Shown here: positions 35,575 to 44,808 of the stretch, in pieces | How the letters are laid out: the number at the start of each line of letters is the position of its first letter | Position numbering within the stretch: the stretch's first letter is position 1 | Assembly: GCF_036840915.1 (NCBI RefSeq) | Contig: NZ_CP085725.1 | Location: 868,001-932,000, forward strand | Reading direction: 5' to 3' | Length of the DNA stretch: 64,000 bases | From: Flavobacterium hankyongi | GTDB lineage: Bacteria; Bacteroidota; Bacteroidia; Flavobacteriales; Flavobacteriaceae | Made by a program: the position numbers and the translations under genes | The notes under the pieces: generated by a model | The model's input: the letters and a program-made list of their open reading frames with translations, nothing else | The model's database searches: none | What the model was told of the DNA's origin: nothing

Positions 35575-36087
35575 TTACAAATATCTTTCTTTAATAACTT
35601 GCTGATGATGTATACAGTGTCCAGAAATCACATATCCAAGCGCTCTTACCGAAGAAATTTTACCTGAAGAAACCCCAGTGCTTTTTAACATTTCCTCAGT
35701 AAAACTTTCAAACAATGCAATTGTAGACTTTCTTACCAAAACAAACTCTCTAATCAAATCTTCCATAGTTCTGTTGTCTGATTTTGCAACAAGAACATAA
35801 TCATCTTCTTCAAAACCAGATAAAGGTGTAGCGTCAAATCGAGCAAAACGCAGAGCTCTGTATGCAAAAATTCTTTCCGTATCTATAGTATGCTGAACAA
35901 TTTCCTTTATAGACCATTTTTCAGGTTGATAACGAAATTCATATTTTGACTCAGGAACTATGTTTTCAATAAAATTTGAAAAATTATCTAAATTCTCCTC
36001 TAGAGCTTCAATGAAATCATCTATCTCTACTTTATTAATGTAATTTCCAAAATATTCTGGATACTCGTTTGGTTGCAGATTTTTCAT
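35575..36087 (-). CDS. DinB-like family protein
   Basis: A 170-residue four-helix-bundle protein (ATG at 36087; a TTG lies two codons earlier). The metal-binding His pattern of the DinB/YfiT superfamily is visible: the first His in WSIKEIVQHTIDTERIFAYRALRFAR and two close His residues in the C-terminal GHCIHHQQVIKERYL. EFRYQPEKWSIKEIVQH is a family signature. Relatives are metal-dependent thiol-transfer or damage-response proteins; the substrate here is unknown. A terminator from the Lrp gene lies directly upstream of its start. Confidence 0.87.
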   Translation of the reverse strand: MKNLQPNEYPEYFGNYINKVEIDDFIEALEENLDNFSNFIENIVPESKYEFRYQPEKWSIKEIVQHTIDTERIFAYRALRFARFDATPLSGFEEDDYVLVAKSDNRTMEDLIREFVLVRKSTIALFESFTEEMLKSTGVSSGKISSVRALGYVISGHCIHHQQVIKERYL

Positions 36088-36100
36088 ATACAAATATAAA

Positions 36101-36124
36101 AAAAGACCTTAAAAAGGTCTTTCA
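36101..36124 (-). terminator. Terminator after the Lrp-type regulator
   Basis: AAAGACCTT-AAA-AAGGTCTTT forms a perfect 9-bp stem, followed on the minus strand by a T-run. It lies 6 bases beyond the regulator stop and immediately upstream of the DinB-like gene. Confidence 0.84.
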
Positions 36125-36129
36125 TTTTA

Positions 36130-36609
36130 TTACATTTCTCTAAAGATCGTATGCATTAACCTCTTTTTATCGTTAATACTCTCATCAAGAGATATCATAG
36201 TCTCTGTTCTGTAAACACCATCAATATCATCTATCATATAAATAACATCTTTAGCATGTTTAGTATCTCTAGCTCTAATTTTACAAAAAATATTAAATTT
36301 CCCTGTAGTTACATGGGCAACTGTTACATAAGGAATCTCATTAATTCTTTCTAAAACAAATTTTGTTTGAGAAGTATTATTTAAGAAAACTCCAACGTAT
36401 GCTATAAATGAGTAACCTAATTTCTCATAATCTAATGTTAGTGATGAACCTTGGATTATTCCTGCATCTTCTAACTTTTTCACTCTCACATGTACCGTTC
36501 CAGCAGAAATCAATAATTTTTTTGCAATGTCTGTAAATGGGATTCTCGTATTATCAATTAACATATCAAGGATTTGATGGTCAACTTCATCCAAACGGAA
36601 CTTACTCAT
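36130..36609 (-). CDS. Lrp/AsnC family transcriptional regulator
   Basis: A 159-residue regulator. The N-terminal winged helix-turn-helix is VDHQILDMLIDNTRIPFTDIAKKLLISAGTVHVRVKKLEDAGIIQG, followed by the RAM/AsnC ligand-binding domain (FIAYVGVFLNN, VTVAHVTTGKFNIFCKIRARDTKHAKDVIYMIDDIDGVYRTETMISL). Members sense amino acids and regulate their metabolism; the effector is not evident, although ald on the other strand is a conceivable target. It has its own terminator. Confidence 0.95.
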   Translation of the reverse strand: MSKFRLDEVDHQILDMLIDNTRIPFTDIAKKLLISAGTVHVRVKKLEDAGIIQGSSLTLDYEKLGYSFIAYVGVFLNNTSQTKFVLERINEIPYVTVAHVTTGKFNIFCKIRARDTKHAKDVIYMIDDIDGVYRTETMISLDESINDKKRLMHTIFREM

Positions 36610-36687
36610 AATTAGTTATTTAAATTTAAAAATTTTATAAAATTATTTCTTCAATTAATTATTTTATTTAAAAGTAATGAAAAAATA

Positions 36688-37842
36688 TTACATTTTATTC
36701 AAACCATTAACAAATTTTTTGTTTTTATTCAAATAAAAGTCGGCTTTTCTGTCGATTTCAGGAATGTTGTTAAAATTATCAGAATATTCCAAACCCTCAC
36801 AATCATACTCTAAATGACCAAACTTATTTATATCATCACCTATCTCAGCGATATTTGCCTCAAAAACAATATTTTCACCAACAAGTACCTCTTTGTAATG
36901 GGCGGCAAAATTAGTAATTATTTTTAAAGAACCATTGTTAATTTTGACTTTTTTATAAACGATGTCGTAAAAATTAACTTTATTTTGCGGAATTTTTAAA
37001 TAATCGTTAAGTTTATTATCAAAAATGTTGTTATTTTTAATATTTAATAAACTTGAAATAATTGAAATGAAAATAAATTTTCTAGTTTCTTCTCTTTCAT
37101 AATCTTCTTGAAAATGTCCTGCTTCAAATAAAATTGTTGGAACTCCTAAAGACTGAAACATATCTCCAATACAATTTATATTGAAAGAATCATCAAATCG
37201 TCCAATCTGATTAGGTATATATTTTTGAAGTACAGCATTCATATCGGCAATTACATTAACTGCAATCATCCTAGTTTTATTGTACTCTTTTTCTGAATTA
37301 TACGAAGGCGCTAAAAATGAAACAGTTGCAGGGTTATTAGTATCTCCTGCAGCAAAAATTGTTCGTTGATCATGTAAATTATAACAAAAATCAGGAGCAA
37401 ATTCTTCAAAAGTCTTACGCAACAATAAACTTTCAGGTTGAGATAAGTTAACCGAATCACGATTTAAATCAACATCATTAGCATTAACTCTAGTGTAAGC
37501 CTTAGCGCCATCAGGATTTAAAATTGGAATAATTAATAAGGTAAAATCATTTTTTATTTGGCGTGCTTCATCAGTATCATCATTTAAAAAATTAAATAAA
37601 TCAAACAATGCTTTAGTAGTTGTAGATTCATTACCATGCATTTGAGACCACATAAATATTTTTGTTTTACCTGTACCAATTTTTACAGCATAAATTGGTT
37701 TAGCTTTCACAGATTTTCCAATAACTGACAAATTAAAATATTCTGGTAGACTTTTAAGTATTGGTTCAATATGTACATTTGTTATATATCTACCGTGTAC
37801 TCTAACCTCTTTGCAAAGTGTGTAAATTTTATCTAAATCCAT
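36688..37842 (-). CDS. M14 family zinc carboxypeptidase
   Basis: A 384-residue peptidase of the M14 fold. Zinc ligands are the HxxE in WSQMHGNESTTT near residue 70 and a later His in FCYNLHDQRTIF. IIPILNPDGAKAYTRVNANDVDLNRD is the typical Arg/Asn substrate-binding region, and the catalytic Glu is probably in ILFEAGHFQED. No clear signal peptide is visible, so the cell location is uncertain. The C-terminal 110 residues form an additional beta-rich region. It may trim peptides from cell-wall turnover or protein degradation. Confidence 0.88.
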   Translation of the reverse strand: MDLDKIYTLCKEVRVHGRYITNVHIEPILKSLPEYFNLSVIGKSVKAKPIYAVKIGTGKTKIFMWSQMHGNESTTTKALFDLFNFLNDDTDEARQIKNDFTLLIIPILNPDGAKAYTRVNANDVDLNRDSVNLSQPESLLLRKTFEEFAPDFCYNLHDQRTIFAAGDTNNPATVSFLAPSYNSEKEYNKTRMIAVNVIADMNAVLQKYIPNQIGRFDDSFNINCIGDMFQSLGVPTILFEAGHFQEDYEREETRKFIFISIISSLLNIKNNNIFDNKLNDYLKIPQNKVNFYDIVYKKVKINNGSLKIITNFAAHYKEVLVGENIVFEANIAEIGDDINKFGHLEYDCEGLEYSDNFNNIPEIDRKADFYLNKNKKFVNGLNKM

Positions 37843-37941
37843 ATTTTTTATTTATCACTACAAAAGTATATAAGATATATTTTACAATAATAAATAATCT
37901 AATTAATAATGATAAATAAAGAATAGAAATGAATTTTAAAA

Positions 37942-37994
37942 AAAAATCGCATATTTTAAAATTTTGAAAATAAAATCTCAAATAAGCGATTTTT
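37942..37994 (-). terminator. Possible terminator after the beta-propeller-like lipoprotein
   Basis: AAAAATCGC (37942-37950) and GCGATTTTT (37986-37994) form a 9-bp stem with a long 35-base AT-rich loop, 88 bases past the lipoprotein stop. The large loop makes this less certain than the other terminators. The rest of the gap to the M14 gene shows nothing recognisable. Confidence 0.45.
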
Positions 37995-38082
37995 GGAAAA
38001 CTCAGAAAATGATTTAGAAATCGAAAAATTATAATCTTATATAAGGATGGTAGTTTTAAAACTTACAATCCTAAAGAGTAAT

Positions 38083-39099
38083 TTACTTTCTTAACAAGAA
38101 AACAGAAGCTACTCCTAATTCTGCTCTTGAACTAATTGGAGTTGCGTCTCCATTTGATGTTGGTGTAGAAAATACTAAAACTTGTCCTCCCGCATTTAAT
38201 CTTTCAGCTACATATATGTTTTTAGTAACATTATCATATGCTACATCTACTGGATTACCTAACTTAGAGTTTGGACCATAAATTCTTATTTGATTACTTA
38301 AAGTAATAGTACCAACGTTTGGCGTTGCTCCTAATACACTTGAAAAATTATTAATTACAATTAAACCTCCATCGGTATCTGATGTTGCACTACCTACATC
38401 TGTTAATATTAATCTATTGTCAGTTGACGAAAGTGTAATTCCATGAGTTCTCACTAAACCTTCGATTGTAACTCTTTTTGAAGCAGTTATCGATCCATTA
38501 GTATTAGCAAAAAAGTTATTAAAAATTACTATATCGCTTGTTAAATCTGCTACTGCATACAAAGTTGTACCTTCAACGTGTATACCCCAAACTTTAAAAT
38601 CTACAGTATAACTATTTAATAATTGGAAACCAGTTGACGTTTTTTGATAAACAATCAATTTATTAACATTACTATTTGCCGCATTTTGATCTTGAGTGAC
38701 AATTATCTTATCACCAATAACAGCAATTTCTCTAGCATTATTAAAATCGGGAGTACTAAAGAATTGTAAAGATAAATTATCTGTATTATTCATTACGGCA
38801 TTTTTCAATCCAGTATACATCTCTAGTCTATTATTGGTTCTTGAAGCGACAATTAACTGATCACTATTACTATCGTAGTATGTACCATCAGAATCAGCCC
38901 CAATAACACTTAGACTTTTAGACACGGGAGAAGTATCTAGTAGATTTGTAAAAGATACTTTTCCAGAAGTGTTACTTCCTGTTATTAATTTTAACTCACT
39001 ATTAGTAGTTTGAGAATTATTTTGTTCGTTATCATTATCATTCGAACAAGATCCTAATGTTAAGGTAAATACGAAAAGAGTAAAAAAAAGATTTTTCAT
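38083..39099 (-). CDS. Lipoprotein with repeated beta-propeller-like blades
   Basis: A 338-residue lipoprotein: MKNLFFTLFVFTLTLGSCSND has the lipobox Cys near residue 18, then an Asn/Asp/Ser-rich tether. The remainder consists of repeated strand patterns (LIVASRTNNRLEMYTGL, KLIVYQKTSTGFQLLNS, TLYAVADLTSDIVIFNN, NIYVAERLNAGGQVLVFSTP) that suggest a beta-propeller of the NHL/SdiA-regulated or YncE type. No enzymatic motif is visible. It is probably displayed at the cell surface or in the periplasm. It is a single gene with no obvious operon partner. Confidence 0.74.
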   Translation of the reverse strand: MKNLFFTLFVFTLTLGSCSNDNDNEQNNSQTTNSELKLITGSNTSGKVSFTNLLDTSPVSKSLSVIGADSDGTYYDSNSDQLIVASRTNNRLEMYTGLKNAVMNNTDNLSLQFFSTPDFNNAREIAVIGDKIIVTQDQNAANSNVNKLIVYQKTSTGFQLLNSYTVDFKVWGIHVEGTTLYAVADLTSDIVIFNNFFANTNGSITASKRVTIEGLVRTHGITLSSTDNRLILTDVGSATSDTDGGLIVINNFSSVLGATPNVGTITLSNQIRIYGPNSKLGNPVDVAYDNVTKNIYVAERLNAGGQVLVFSTPTSNGDATPISSRAELGVASVFLLRK

Positions 39100-39163
39100 A
39101 ATGTTAAGTTTTTTTGTTATAAAATCATTTACGAAAATTCTTTTCTTTTGGTTTTATTTTTAT

Positions 39164-39724
39164 TTATTTTTTTTCATAATTATAGCTATATTCTTTAACT
39201 TTTCCTTCTACACCTATAAAGTTTTGTTCTAAAATAGTAAAATCTGCTTCTTTATTTCCAGTTGGATAAAATTCTGGGAAAACTGTAACTTCTTTTTTTG
39301 TCCAATCAAACGAAACAGGTATAATTGGCACATTTGCCTTCATTGCAATGTAATAAAAACCTGTTTTTAATTCGGTTACCTTTTTACGAGTACCTTCAGG
39401 AGCGATGGCTAATCTAAACTCATCTCTTCCTTCAAATATTTTTGCTATAGCATCAACTTTATTCTCATTTTTAAATCTATTCAAAGCAGCTCCCCCCATC
39501 CATCTAAAATAATATCCAAAAGGAAAAATGAATAACTCTTTTTTTCCAACAAAATTTATATTTATCCCCATCACACCTCTAGTAAAAACTCCAATATAAA
39601 AATCATGCCAACTCGTATGGGGAATAACAATTACAACACTTTTTTTAATAGAAGTATCAAAATTACCTAGGACTTTCCATCCCATTAATTTAAAAAATAT
39701 GAATTGGTAAATTTTCTTTTTCAT
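39164..39724 (-). CDS. PlsC-type acyltransferase
   Basis: A 186-residue glycerophospholipid-type acyltransferase. The catalytic H-x4-D motif is PHTSWHDFYIGV, and the acceptor-binding EGTR motif appears in IAPEGTRKKV. NVPIIPVSFDWTKKEVTVF gives motif IV. This is the short family type, close to 1-acyl-sn-glycerol-3-phosphate acyltransferases; lysophosphatidate or lipid A-like acceptors are both possible. It is divergent from the methyltransferase gene upstream, which starts 54 bases away on the plus strand. Confidence 0.9.
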   Translation of the reverse strand: MKKKIYQFIFFKLMGWKVLGNFDTSIKKSVVIVIPHTSWHDFYIGVFTRGVMGININFVGKKELFIFPFGYYFRWMGGAALNRFKNENKVDAIAKIFEGRDEFRLAIAPEGTRKKVTELKTGFYYIAMKANVPIIPVSFDWTKKEVTVFPEFYPTGNKEADFTILEQNFIGVEGKVKEYSYNYEKK

Positions 39725-39777
39725 GATAAATATTTGGTCAAAAATAGCATTATATTTACTAATAGAAAATCTGAACC

Positions 39778-40452
39778 ATGAATTTAAAACGCATTCTAAG
39801 TTATTTTATACCTATTAAAGTATATGAAATAGATTCTGAAATTAATAAGTCCCTTGAAGTTACTTGGAATAATGGTCAGTTGGTTTTAGACTCTAAAAAC
39901 ACCAACTTCTCATACGGCAGCTTACAACGTGTAATGCGAATTGCATTAGCAAATATTGGCAGCGATGTTATAAAAAATTATAATTCAGCTTTGATATTAG
40001 GTGTTGCAGGAGGGAGCGTAATTAAGACTTTAAAAGAAGAATTTGATTTTAATGGTAAAATTACTGGTGTAGAATTAGATAAAAAGACTATTGAAATTGC
40101 GAATGCTTATTTTGGATTAAATAAATTGACTGATGTTGAAATTATAAATGATGATGCGCAAAATTTTGTAACTAAAACCAAAGCTAAATATAATTTAATT
40201 ATAATAGATATATTTCAGGACAATATCATGCCTGATTTTTTATTTGAAAAAGCATTTATTGCCAAATTAAAATTGATATTAACCAACGGTGGTTCAATTT
40301 TATTCAACACAATAGCTGAATTAAGTATTGATTATGAAAGAAATAAAAAACTAGAATTAGATTTGAATAATCAATTTGCTTTTGTAAAAAAAATAACCAA
40401 AGTTGAAGGGAACAACGAAATATTCATTATAAAAAATGAAATCATTCTTTAG
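39778..40452 (+). CDS. Spermidine-synthase-like methyltransferase/aminopropyltransferase fold protein
   Basis: A 224-residue Rossmann-fold protein. The SAM/decarboxy-SAM binding loop is ALILGVAGGSVIKTLKEEF, the acidic ribose-binding residue lies in ITGVELDKKTIEIANAYF, and the catalytic-side YNLIIIDIFQDNIMPDFL follows the DAQNFV segment. This is the spermidine-synthase superfamily layout, but without the N-terminal beta domain of true SpeE. The reaction is not determined. It overlaps the downstream channel gene by 17 bases. Confidence 0.8.
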   Translation: MNLKRILSYFIPIKVYEIDSEINKSLEVTWNNGQLVLDSKNTNFSYGSLQRVMRIALANIGSDVIKNYNSALILGVAGGSVIKTLKEEFDFNGKITGVELDKKTIEIANAYFGLNKLTDVEIINDDAQNFVTKTKAKYNLIIIDIFQDNIMPDFLFEKAFIAKLKLILTNGGSILFNTIAELSIDYERNKKLELDLNNQFAFVKKITKVEGNNEIFIIKNEIIL

Positions 40453-41146
40453 AAAATTAATTTTAGGAAAAAATTATAAAAGAGATCGTTCAATTCAAGG
40501 TCCAGTAAAAAAACGAATTTTAAACATTAAAGCTATTTGGAATAATGATCATCAAGACGATAATGGGATAGAAAAAATTGTTCGCTTATTGCTTTCTTCT
40601 TCACAACTTTTGTTTCCAGGTATATACATAAAACAGATAGCATATAATATTGGAGCTGAATACGATGACATTGCTATGGATTTATATGTATTAGCAAAAG
40701 TGGTTTTTCCTTTTATAATTTTATACAACAACTTCCAAAATTCTTTTTTTTTGGTGGTTCTAATGACTTATTTTTTATTCGAAACATTTTTTTATATACC
40801 TACATTAATTTTTGCATCTGATTCATTTTCAAAACCTCGTTCATATAGACGCTCAATGCTTTTACTGTTTTTTAATTATTTGGAAATGATATTAGCTTTT
40901 TCTGTACTTTACACTTTAGGAAATCAAATGAACAAACCATTTAATCATTGGCTTGACCCAATCTATTTTAGTATTATAACTTCAAATTCGATTGGCTATG
41001 GTGATTATTATCCTATAACCTTATTTGGTAAAGTTTTAGTAAGTATTCAATCAATGTTCTTTTTATCATTTATCATTTTGTTTTTAAATTTTTTCTCAGC
41101 CAAAATGAAAATGAAAGGATATTTTGATCATGATAACGAAAGTTAA
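40436..41146 (+). CDS. Two-pore-helix ion channel (potassium channel superfamily)
   Basis: A 236-residue membrane protein. After a cytosolic N-terminus there are several hydrophobic segments (YVLAKVVFPFIILYN, FFLVVLMTYFLFETFFYIPTLIF, LLLFFNYLEMILAFSVLYTL) and a pore loop with filter-like NSIGYGDYYP, then a final helix (VLVSIQSMFFLSFIILFLNFF). The filter SIGYGD differs from the canonical TVGYGD by two conservative changes. No voltage sensor of the usual Arg-repeat type and no regulatory domain are seen. Its start overlaps the methyltransferase end. Confidence 0.82.
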   Translation: MKSFFRKLILGKNYKRDRSIQGPVKKRILNIKAIWNNDHQDDNGIEKIVRLLLSSSQLLFPGIYIKQIAYNIGAEYDDIAMDLYVLAKVVFPFIILYNNFQNSFFLVVLMTYFLFETFFYIPTLIFASDSFSKPRSYRRSMLLLFFNYLEMILAFSVLYTLGNQMNKPFNHWLDPIYFSIITSNSIGYGDYYPITLFGKVLVSIQSMFFLSFIILFLNFFSAKMKMKGYFDHDNES

Positions 41147-41150
41147 TATT

Positions 41151-41876
41151 TTAAAGTAAAAGCCTAGCTTTTTCTAAATCCTCAGGAGTATCTATGCCAA
41201 TACTTCCATGATCTGTTTCAACCATTCTAATTCGCTTACCGTATTCTAAATAACGAAGTTGCTCAAGTTTTTCGGAAGCTTCTAATGAAAGCATCGGCAA
41301 ACGATAAAAGTCCATTAGGGCCTCTTTCCTAAAAGCATAAATTCCGATATGTTTCATATAACGAACACCAACATTCTCTTCTCTAGGATAAGGGATTACT
41401 GAACGTGAAAAATACAATGCAAAACCTTGTTGATCTACAATTACTTTAACGTTATTAGGGCTTTCGATATCAGCTTTATCCTTAATTTCGAACATTAACG
41501 AAGCTAAATCAACTTTCTTTTCAAAATCATTTTTAAAAATTTCAATGACTTGTTCTAATGGTTTTTTATTGATAAAAGGTTCATCTCCTTGAACATTAAT
41601 CACCACATCAACATCCATATTCTCAACTGCTTCGGCGATACGATCACTCCCCGATTCATGTTCCTTTATACTCATGATTGCTTTACCTCCATTTGAAATA
41701 ATTTCATCATAAATCAATTCAGAATCTGTAACCACAAAAACATCATGAAATAATTTTGTTTCGAGAGCAGCTTCATAAGTTCTTAGAATAACTGTTTTTC
41801 CACCTAAGTCTTGCATTAACTTAGCTGGAAACCTGGTTGAAGCGTATCGTGCTGGTATTACGGCGATTATTTTCAT
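41151..41876 (-). CDS. kdsB: 3-deoxy-D-manno-octulosonate cytidylyltransferase
   Basis: Activates Kdo as CMP-Kdo for lipopolysaccharide inner core synthesis. The 241 residues show the N-terminal [23 protein letters not shown] (nucleotide binding), a [10 protein letters not shown] segment, SGSDRIAEA and the metal-binding [11 protein letters not shown], then a sugar-binding [15 protein letters not shown] and the [12 protein letters not shown] region. The overall length and order match KdsB. It follows the DUF4126 gene by 12 bases. Confidence 0.95.
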   Translation of the reverse strand: MKIIAVIPARYASTRFPAKLMQDLGGKTVILRTYEAALETKLFHDVFVVTDSELIYDEIISNGGKAIMSIKEHESGSDRIAEAVENMDVDVVINVQGDEPFINKKPLEQVIEIFKNDFEKKVDLASLMFEIKDKADIESPNNVKVIVDQQGFALYFSRSVIPYPREENVGVRYMKHIGIYAFRKEALMDFYRLPMLSLEASEKLEQLRYLEYGKRIRMVETDHGSIGIDTPEDLEKARLLL

Positions 41877-41888
41877 TTGATTTTTTAT

Positions 41889-42446
41889 TTATTTCCTAAA
41901 TTTTCTATATACCCAAAAAACAATCGCAAAAATAAAAATTACAATTATTAAGGCTAAAATAGGCACAAAGATCGATAATGTACTTAGTGTTATGGCTGTT
42001 CCTGTTTCAGCAGTTGAAACTACTGGATTTCCCAAGCCGCCTGTTTTTACTGAAGATGCTAATCTTGTTACGCTTGTCATTCCTTGCATTGCAGTTGCTG
42101 TTCCTCCTCCTGCTATAATTGCCAATCCCCAAGTCATCATTGGATCCAAGTCAATCATTGTTGAAGCCATTACTATTGTTCCTGCGATAGCAGCCAGAGG
42201 CGTAGCAATTGTATCTAATAAGTTATCTACAAAAGGAATATAATAAGCAAAAATTTCGGCGATCATAGCAATTCCAAGTGTTATCAAAGCTGGAAAACCT
42301 CCAATCCATAACCAACTATCATTTAAAGGAACAACATTAAAATGAGCAGCTAAACTTAGCACAAACAAAGGCAAAAAGACTCTGAACCCAGCCGAAGCTG
42401 CCAATCCAATTCCTAAGAAAATACTAAGTAAGGTTTGCATATCCAT
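41889..42446 (-). CDS. DUF4126 membrane protein
   Basis: A 185-residue protein with about five hydrophobic segments. The N-terminus LLSIFLGIGLAASAGFRVFLPLFVLSLAAHF and the glycine-rich AGGGTATAMQGMTSVTRLASSVKTGGLGNPVVSTAETG fit DUF4126. The highly small-residue middle helices suggest close packing, possibly of a multimer. Function is unknown in the family. It lies between kdsB and the helicase gene with short gaps. Confidence 0.8.
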   Translation of the reverse strand: MDMQTLLSIFLGIGLAASAGFRVFLPLFVLSLAAHFNVVPLNDSWLWIGGFPALITLGIAMIAEIFAYYIPFVDNLLDTIATPLAAIAGTIVMASTMIDLDPMMTWGLAIIAGGGTATAMQGMTSVTRLASSVKTGGLGNPVVSTAETGTAITLSTLSIFVPILALIIVIFIFAIVFWVYRKFRK

Positions 42447-42452
42447 ATAAAA

Positions 42453-43877
42453 TTAATTTTCAAAGTATTCGTTTTTAAACCCTATCAAATATAATTTATC
42501 TTTTGCTCTTGTAATGGCGGTATACAACCATCTTATGTAATCTCTATCAATCCCATTTGGCAAATAAGGTTGTTCAATAAAAACGGTATTCCACTGTCCT
42601 CCTTGTGATTTATGACACGTAATTGCGTAAGAAAATTTCACCTGGAGCGCATTAAAGTATTCATTTCCTTTAATTTTCAACAACTTACGATAGGAAGCTG
42701 TTTCATTTTCATAATCTTTCATCACTTCCTGATACAACTTATTAGATTCTTCATAAGTTAATGATGGTGATTCACTTGTAATTGTATCTAATAATAAAAT
42801 AGTATCGAAAGCTCTTTGATTTGGATAATCGACCATTCTAATCTTGACTACCGCAAATCTAAAACCATATAATTCTTTAATAGATCTAATTTCAAGAATT
42901 TCTATAATATCACCGTTTGCAATGAATCCGGCTTCATCTGTCTCTTTCAACCAAAAATAATTATTTTTTACAACCATCAATAAATCACCGGCAGAAAGCT
43001 CACTTTCCTTACCTAATATTTTGGTTCTTATTTGTTGGTTATACTGATTGGCTCTTTTGTTAGAACGTACAATAAAACAGGTGTCTTCAATACTATAATT
43101 ACTGTAAGATTGATTTATTGCGTCTTGGATTTCGTAACCATCTACAAGTCTAATTATGTCTTTAAATCCTTTCAGTTTAAACTGAAAATCGGTAATAAAA
43201 CTATCTTTCAATAATTCTCTAAGTTCTGTCGCATTATAGAGAATTCCTGAATTTTCTTCCTGACGCATTACTTCGTCAAACTCGATAGAAATAACTTCTT
43301 TATTATAATTTAAACTTAATGTATCTGTATTTAAAGCTGGAGATATATCTAACTGCACTGGTGGTAACTGAGCCGTGTCACCTAATAAAATCATTTTACA
43401 ATTTTGACCAGAATACACATAAGAAATCAAATCGTCTAATAAAGAACCATTAGCATACATTTTAGAATCTGAATCTACATCAGAAATCATTGAAGATTCA
43501 TCAACAATAAAAATGGTATTGGTATGCTTATTTGTTTGCATAGTAAAGCTAACACCGCCTGCTTTTCCTTTTTTAGGGAAATAAATTTTTTTATGAATTG
43601 TTTGAGCCGTTTTTCCAGAATAATTAGCAATAACTTTTGCTGCTCTACCTGTTGGTGCTAATAGCACATATTTCTTTTTTACTTCTACCAAATTATTAAC
43701 TATGGTAGAAATCACAGTAGTTTTTCCAGTTCCTGCATATCCTTTTAGGACAAAAATTTCATTTTGAGCTGGACTAGAAACGAAATCGGCGACTTTAGAA
43801 AAAAAAATATCTTGCTTTACAGTAGGTTGAAAAGGAAATTTTTTTTGTAAAATACTGTAAAACAATTGAGCACTCAT
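42453..43877 (-). CDS. RecD2/Pif1-like DNA helicase
   Basis: A 474-residue superfamily 1 helicase. Walker A is FVLKGYAGTGKTTVISTI near residue 47, motif II is IFIVDESSMISD, motif III MILLGDTAQLPPV, and the C-terminal UvrD_C_2 segment includes YAITCHKSQGGQWNTVFIEQPY and RWLYTAITRAKDKLYLIG. These place it in the RecD-like group of ATP-dependent helicases, annotated in this phylum as ATP-dependent endonuclease/helicase. It starts the minus-strand run through DUF4126 and kdsB. Precise repair role unknown. Confidence 0.9.
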   Translation of the reverse strand: MSAQLFYSILQKKFPFQPTVKQDIFFSKVADFVSSPAQNEIFVLKGYAGTGKTTVISTIVNNLVEVKKKYVLLAPTGRAAKVIANYSGKTAQTIHKKIYFPKKGKAGGVSFTMQTNKHTNTIFIVDESSMISDVDSDSKMYANGSLLDDLISYVYSGQNCKMILLGDTAQLPPVQLDISPALNTDTLSLNYNKEVISIEFDEVMRQEENSGILYNATELRELLKDSFITDFQFKLKGFKDIIRLVDGYEIQDAINQSYSNYSIEDTCFIVRSNKRANQYNQQIRTKILGKESELSAGDLLMVVKNNYFWLKETDEAGFIANGDIIEILEIRSIKELYGFRFAVVKIRMVDYPNQRAFDTILLLDTITSESPSLTYEESNKLYQEVMKDYENETASYRKLLKIKGNEYFNALQVKFSYAITCHKSQGGQWNTVFIEQPYLPNGIDRDYIRWLYTAITRAKDKLYLIGFKNEYFEN

Positions 43878-43983
43878 TTTTATAAAAGAATAACATTAAA
43901 GGTCAAATATACGTAGTAATACTTCGCAACATAATATAGTTCAAAAAAAATTGTAGATTTGCCTAATAACCTAAAAACAGGCA

Positions 43984-44808
43984 ATGCAAGTTTCGAACGC
44001 ATCAATTTTAGACAAAAAATACAGCAAATTAGTCTTGCAAATTTCACTTTCTGAAATTTCGTTTTGTATTGTTGATACTTTATCCAATAAGGCAACAACA
44101 CTTGGAGATTTTCCTTTAGAAAAATCAACAAACGTATCCGATACCGAAAATTCGATAATCAATTTCATAAAGCAAACACCTGTTCTTCAATCTAAATTTG
44201 ATGAGGTTTTAGTTTTGCACAATAACAATCTAACTACTTTTGTTCCTCAAGTGTTATTTGACGAGAATTTACTGAGTAGTTATCTACAGTACAATGTAAA
44301 AGTTTTTGATTCTGATTTTATCTCTTTTGATGAAATTCAAAATTATGAAATGAATTGCGTGTACATTCCTTTTGTTAATTTAAACAATTCATTAATAGAT
44401 TGTTACGGAAACTTTAATTATAAACATTCTTATTCTGTACTTGTCAAAAAAATATTAGATTTGAGTAAAAACAATGATGAATCTCAAATATTTGTTCATT
44501 GCCAAGAGGATAATTTTCAAATAATTGCTGTAAAAAACCAAAAGCTTTTACTTTTTAATTCATTTGAATATAAAACCAAAGAAGACTTTATTTATTATTT
44601 ACTTTTTACAGCAGAACAATTACAATTAAATCCTGAGACTTTTCATTTAAAGCTTTTCGGAAAGGTTTCTAAAAATGATGAAATTTATAAAATTGCTTAC
44701 AAATACGTTCGTAATGTTTCACTGTTTTTCGATCACAACGATATTGAAAATAAAATAGCACAACAAGATTATCTAAATCATTTTATCCTTATACACGCAT
44801 GCGAATAA
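43984..44808 (+). CDS. DUF3822 family protein
   Basis: A 274-residue protein without signal or membrane segment. The order of ILDKKYSKLVLQISLSEISFCIVDTLSNKAT, the middle SYLQYNVKVFDSDFISFDEIQNYEMNCVYIPF and the ending of ASKHA-like strands (NFQIIAVKNQKLLLFNSFEYKTKEDFIYYLLFTAEQL) match DUF3822 as found upstream of rsmD in flavobacteria. An actin/hexokinase-like fold (ASKHA) is suggested by the strand pattern but no nucleotide motif is obvious. It overlaps rsmD by 10 bases, implying coupling. Confidence 0.78.
   Translation: MQVSNASILDKKYSKLVLQISLSEISFCIVDTLSNKATTLGDFPLEKSTNVSDTENSIINFIKQTPVLQSKFDEVLVLHNNNLTTFVPQVLFDENLLSSYLQYNVKVFDSDFISFDEIQNYEMNCVYIPFVNLNNSLIDCYGNFNYKHSYSVLVKKILDLSKNNDESQIFVHCQEDNFQIIAVKNQKLLLFNSFEYKTKEDFIYYLLFTAEQLQLNPETFHLKLFGKVSKNDEIYKIAYKYVRNVSLFFDHNDIENKIAQQDYLNHFILIHACE

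Noticed and set aside
37843..38082. A small RNA or gene in the AT-rich gap before the M14 peptidase
   Set aside because: Only a 9-bp stem with a long loop is visible; there is no conserved RNA motif, and no frame of useful length.
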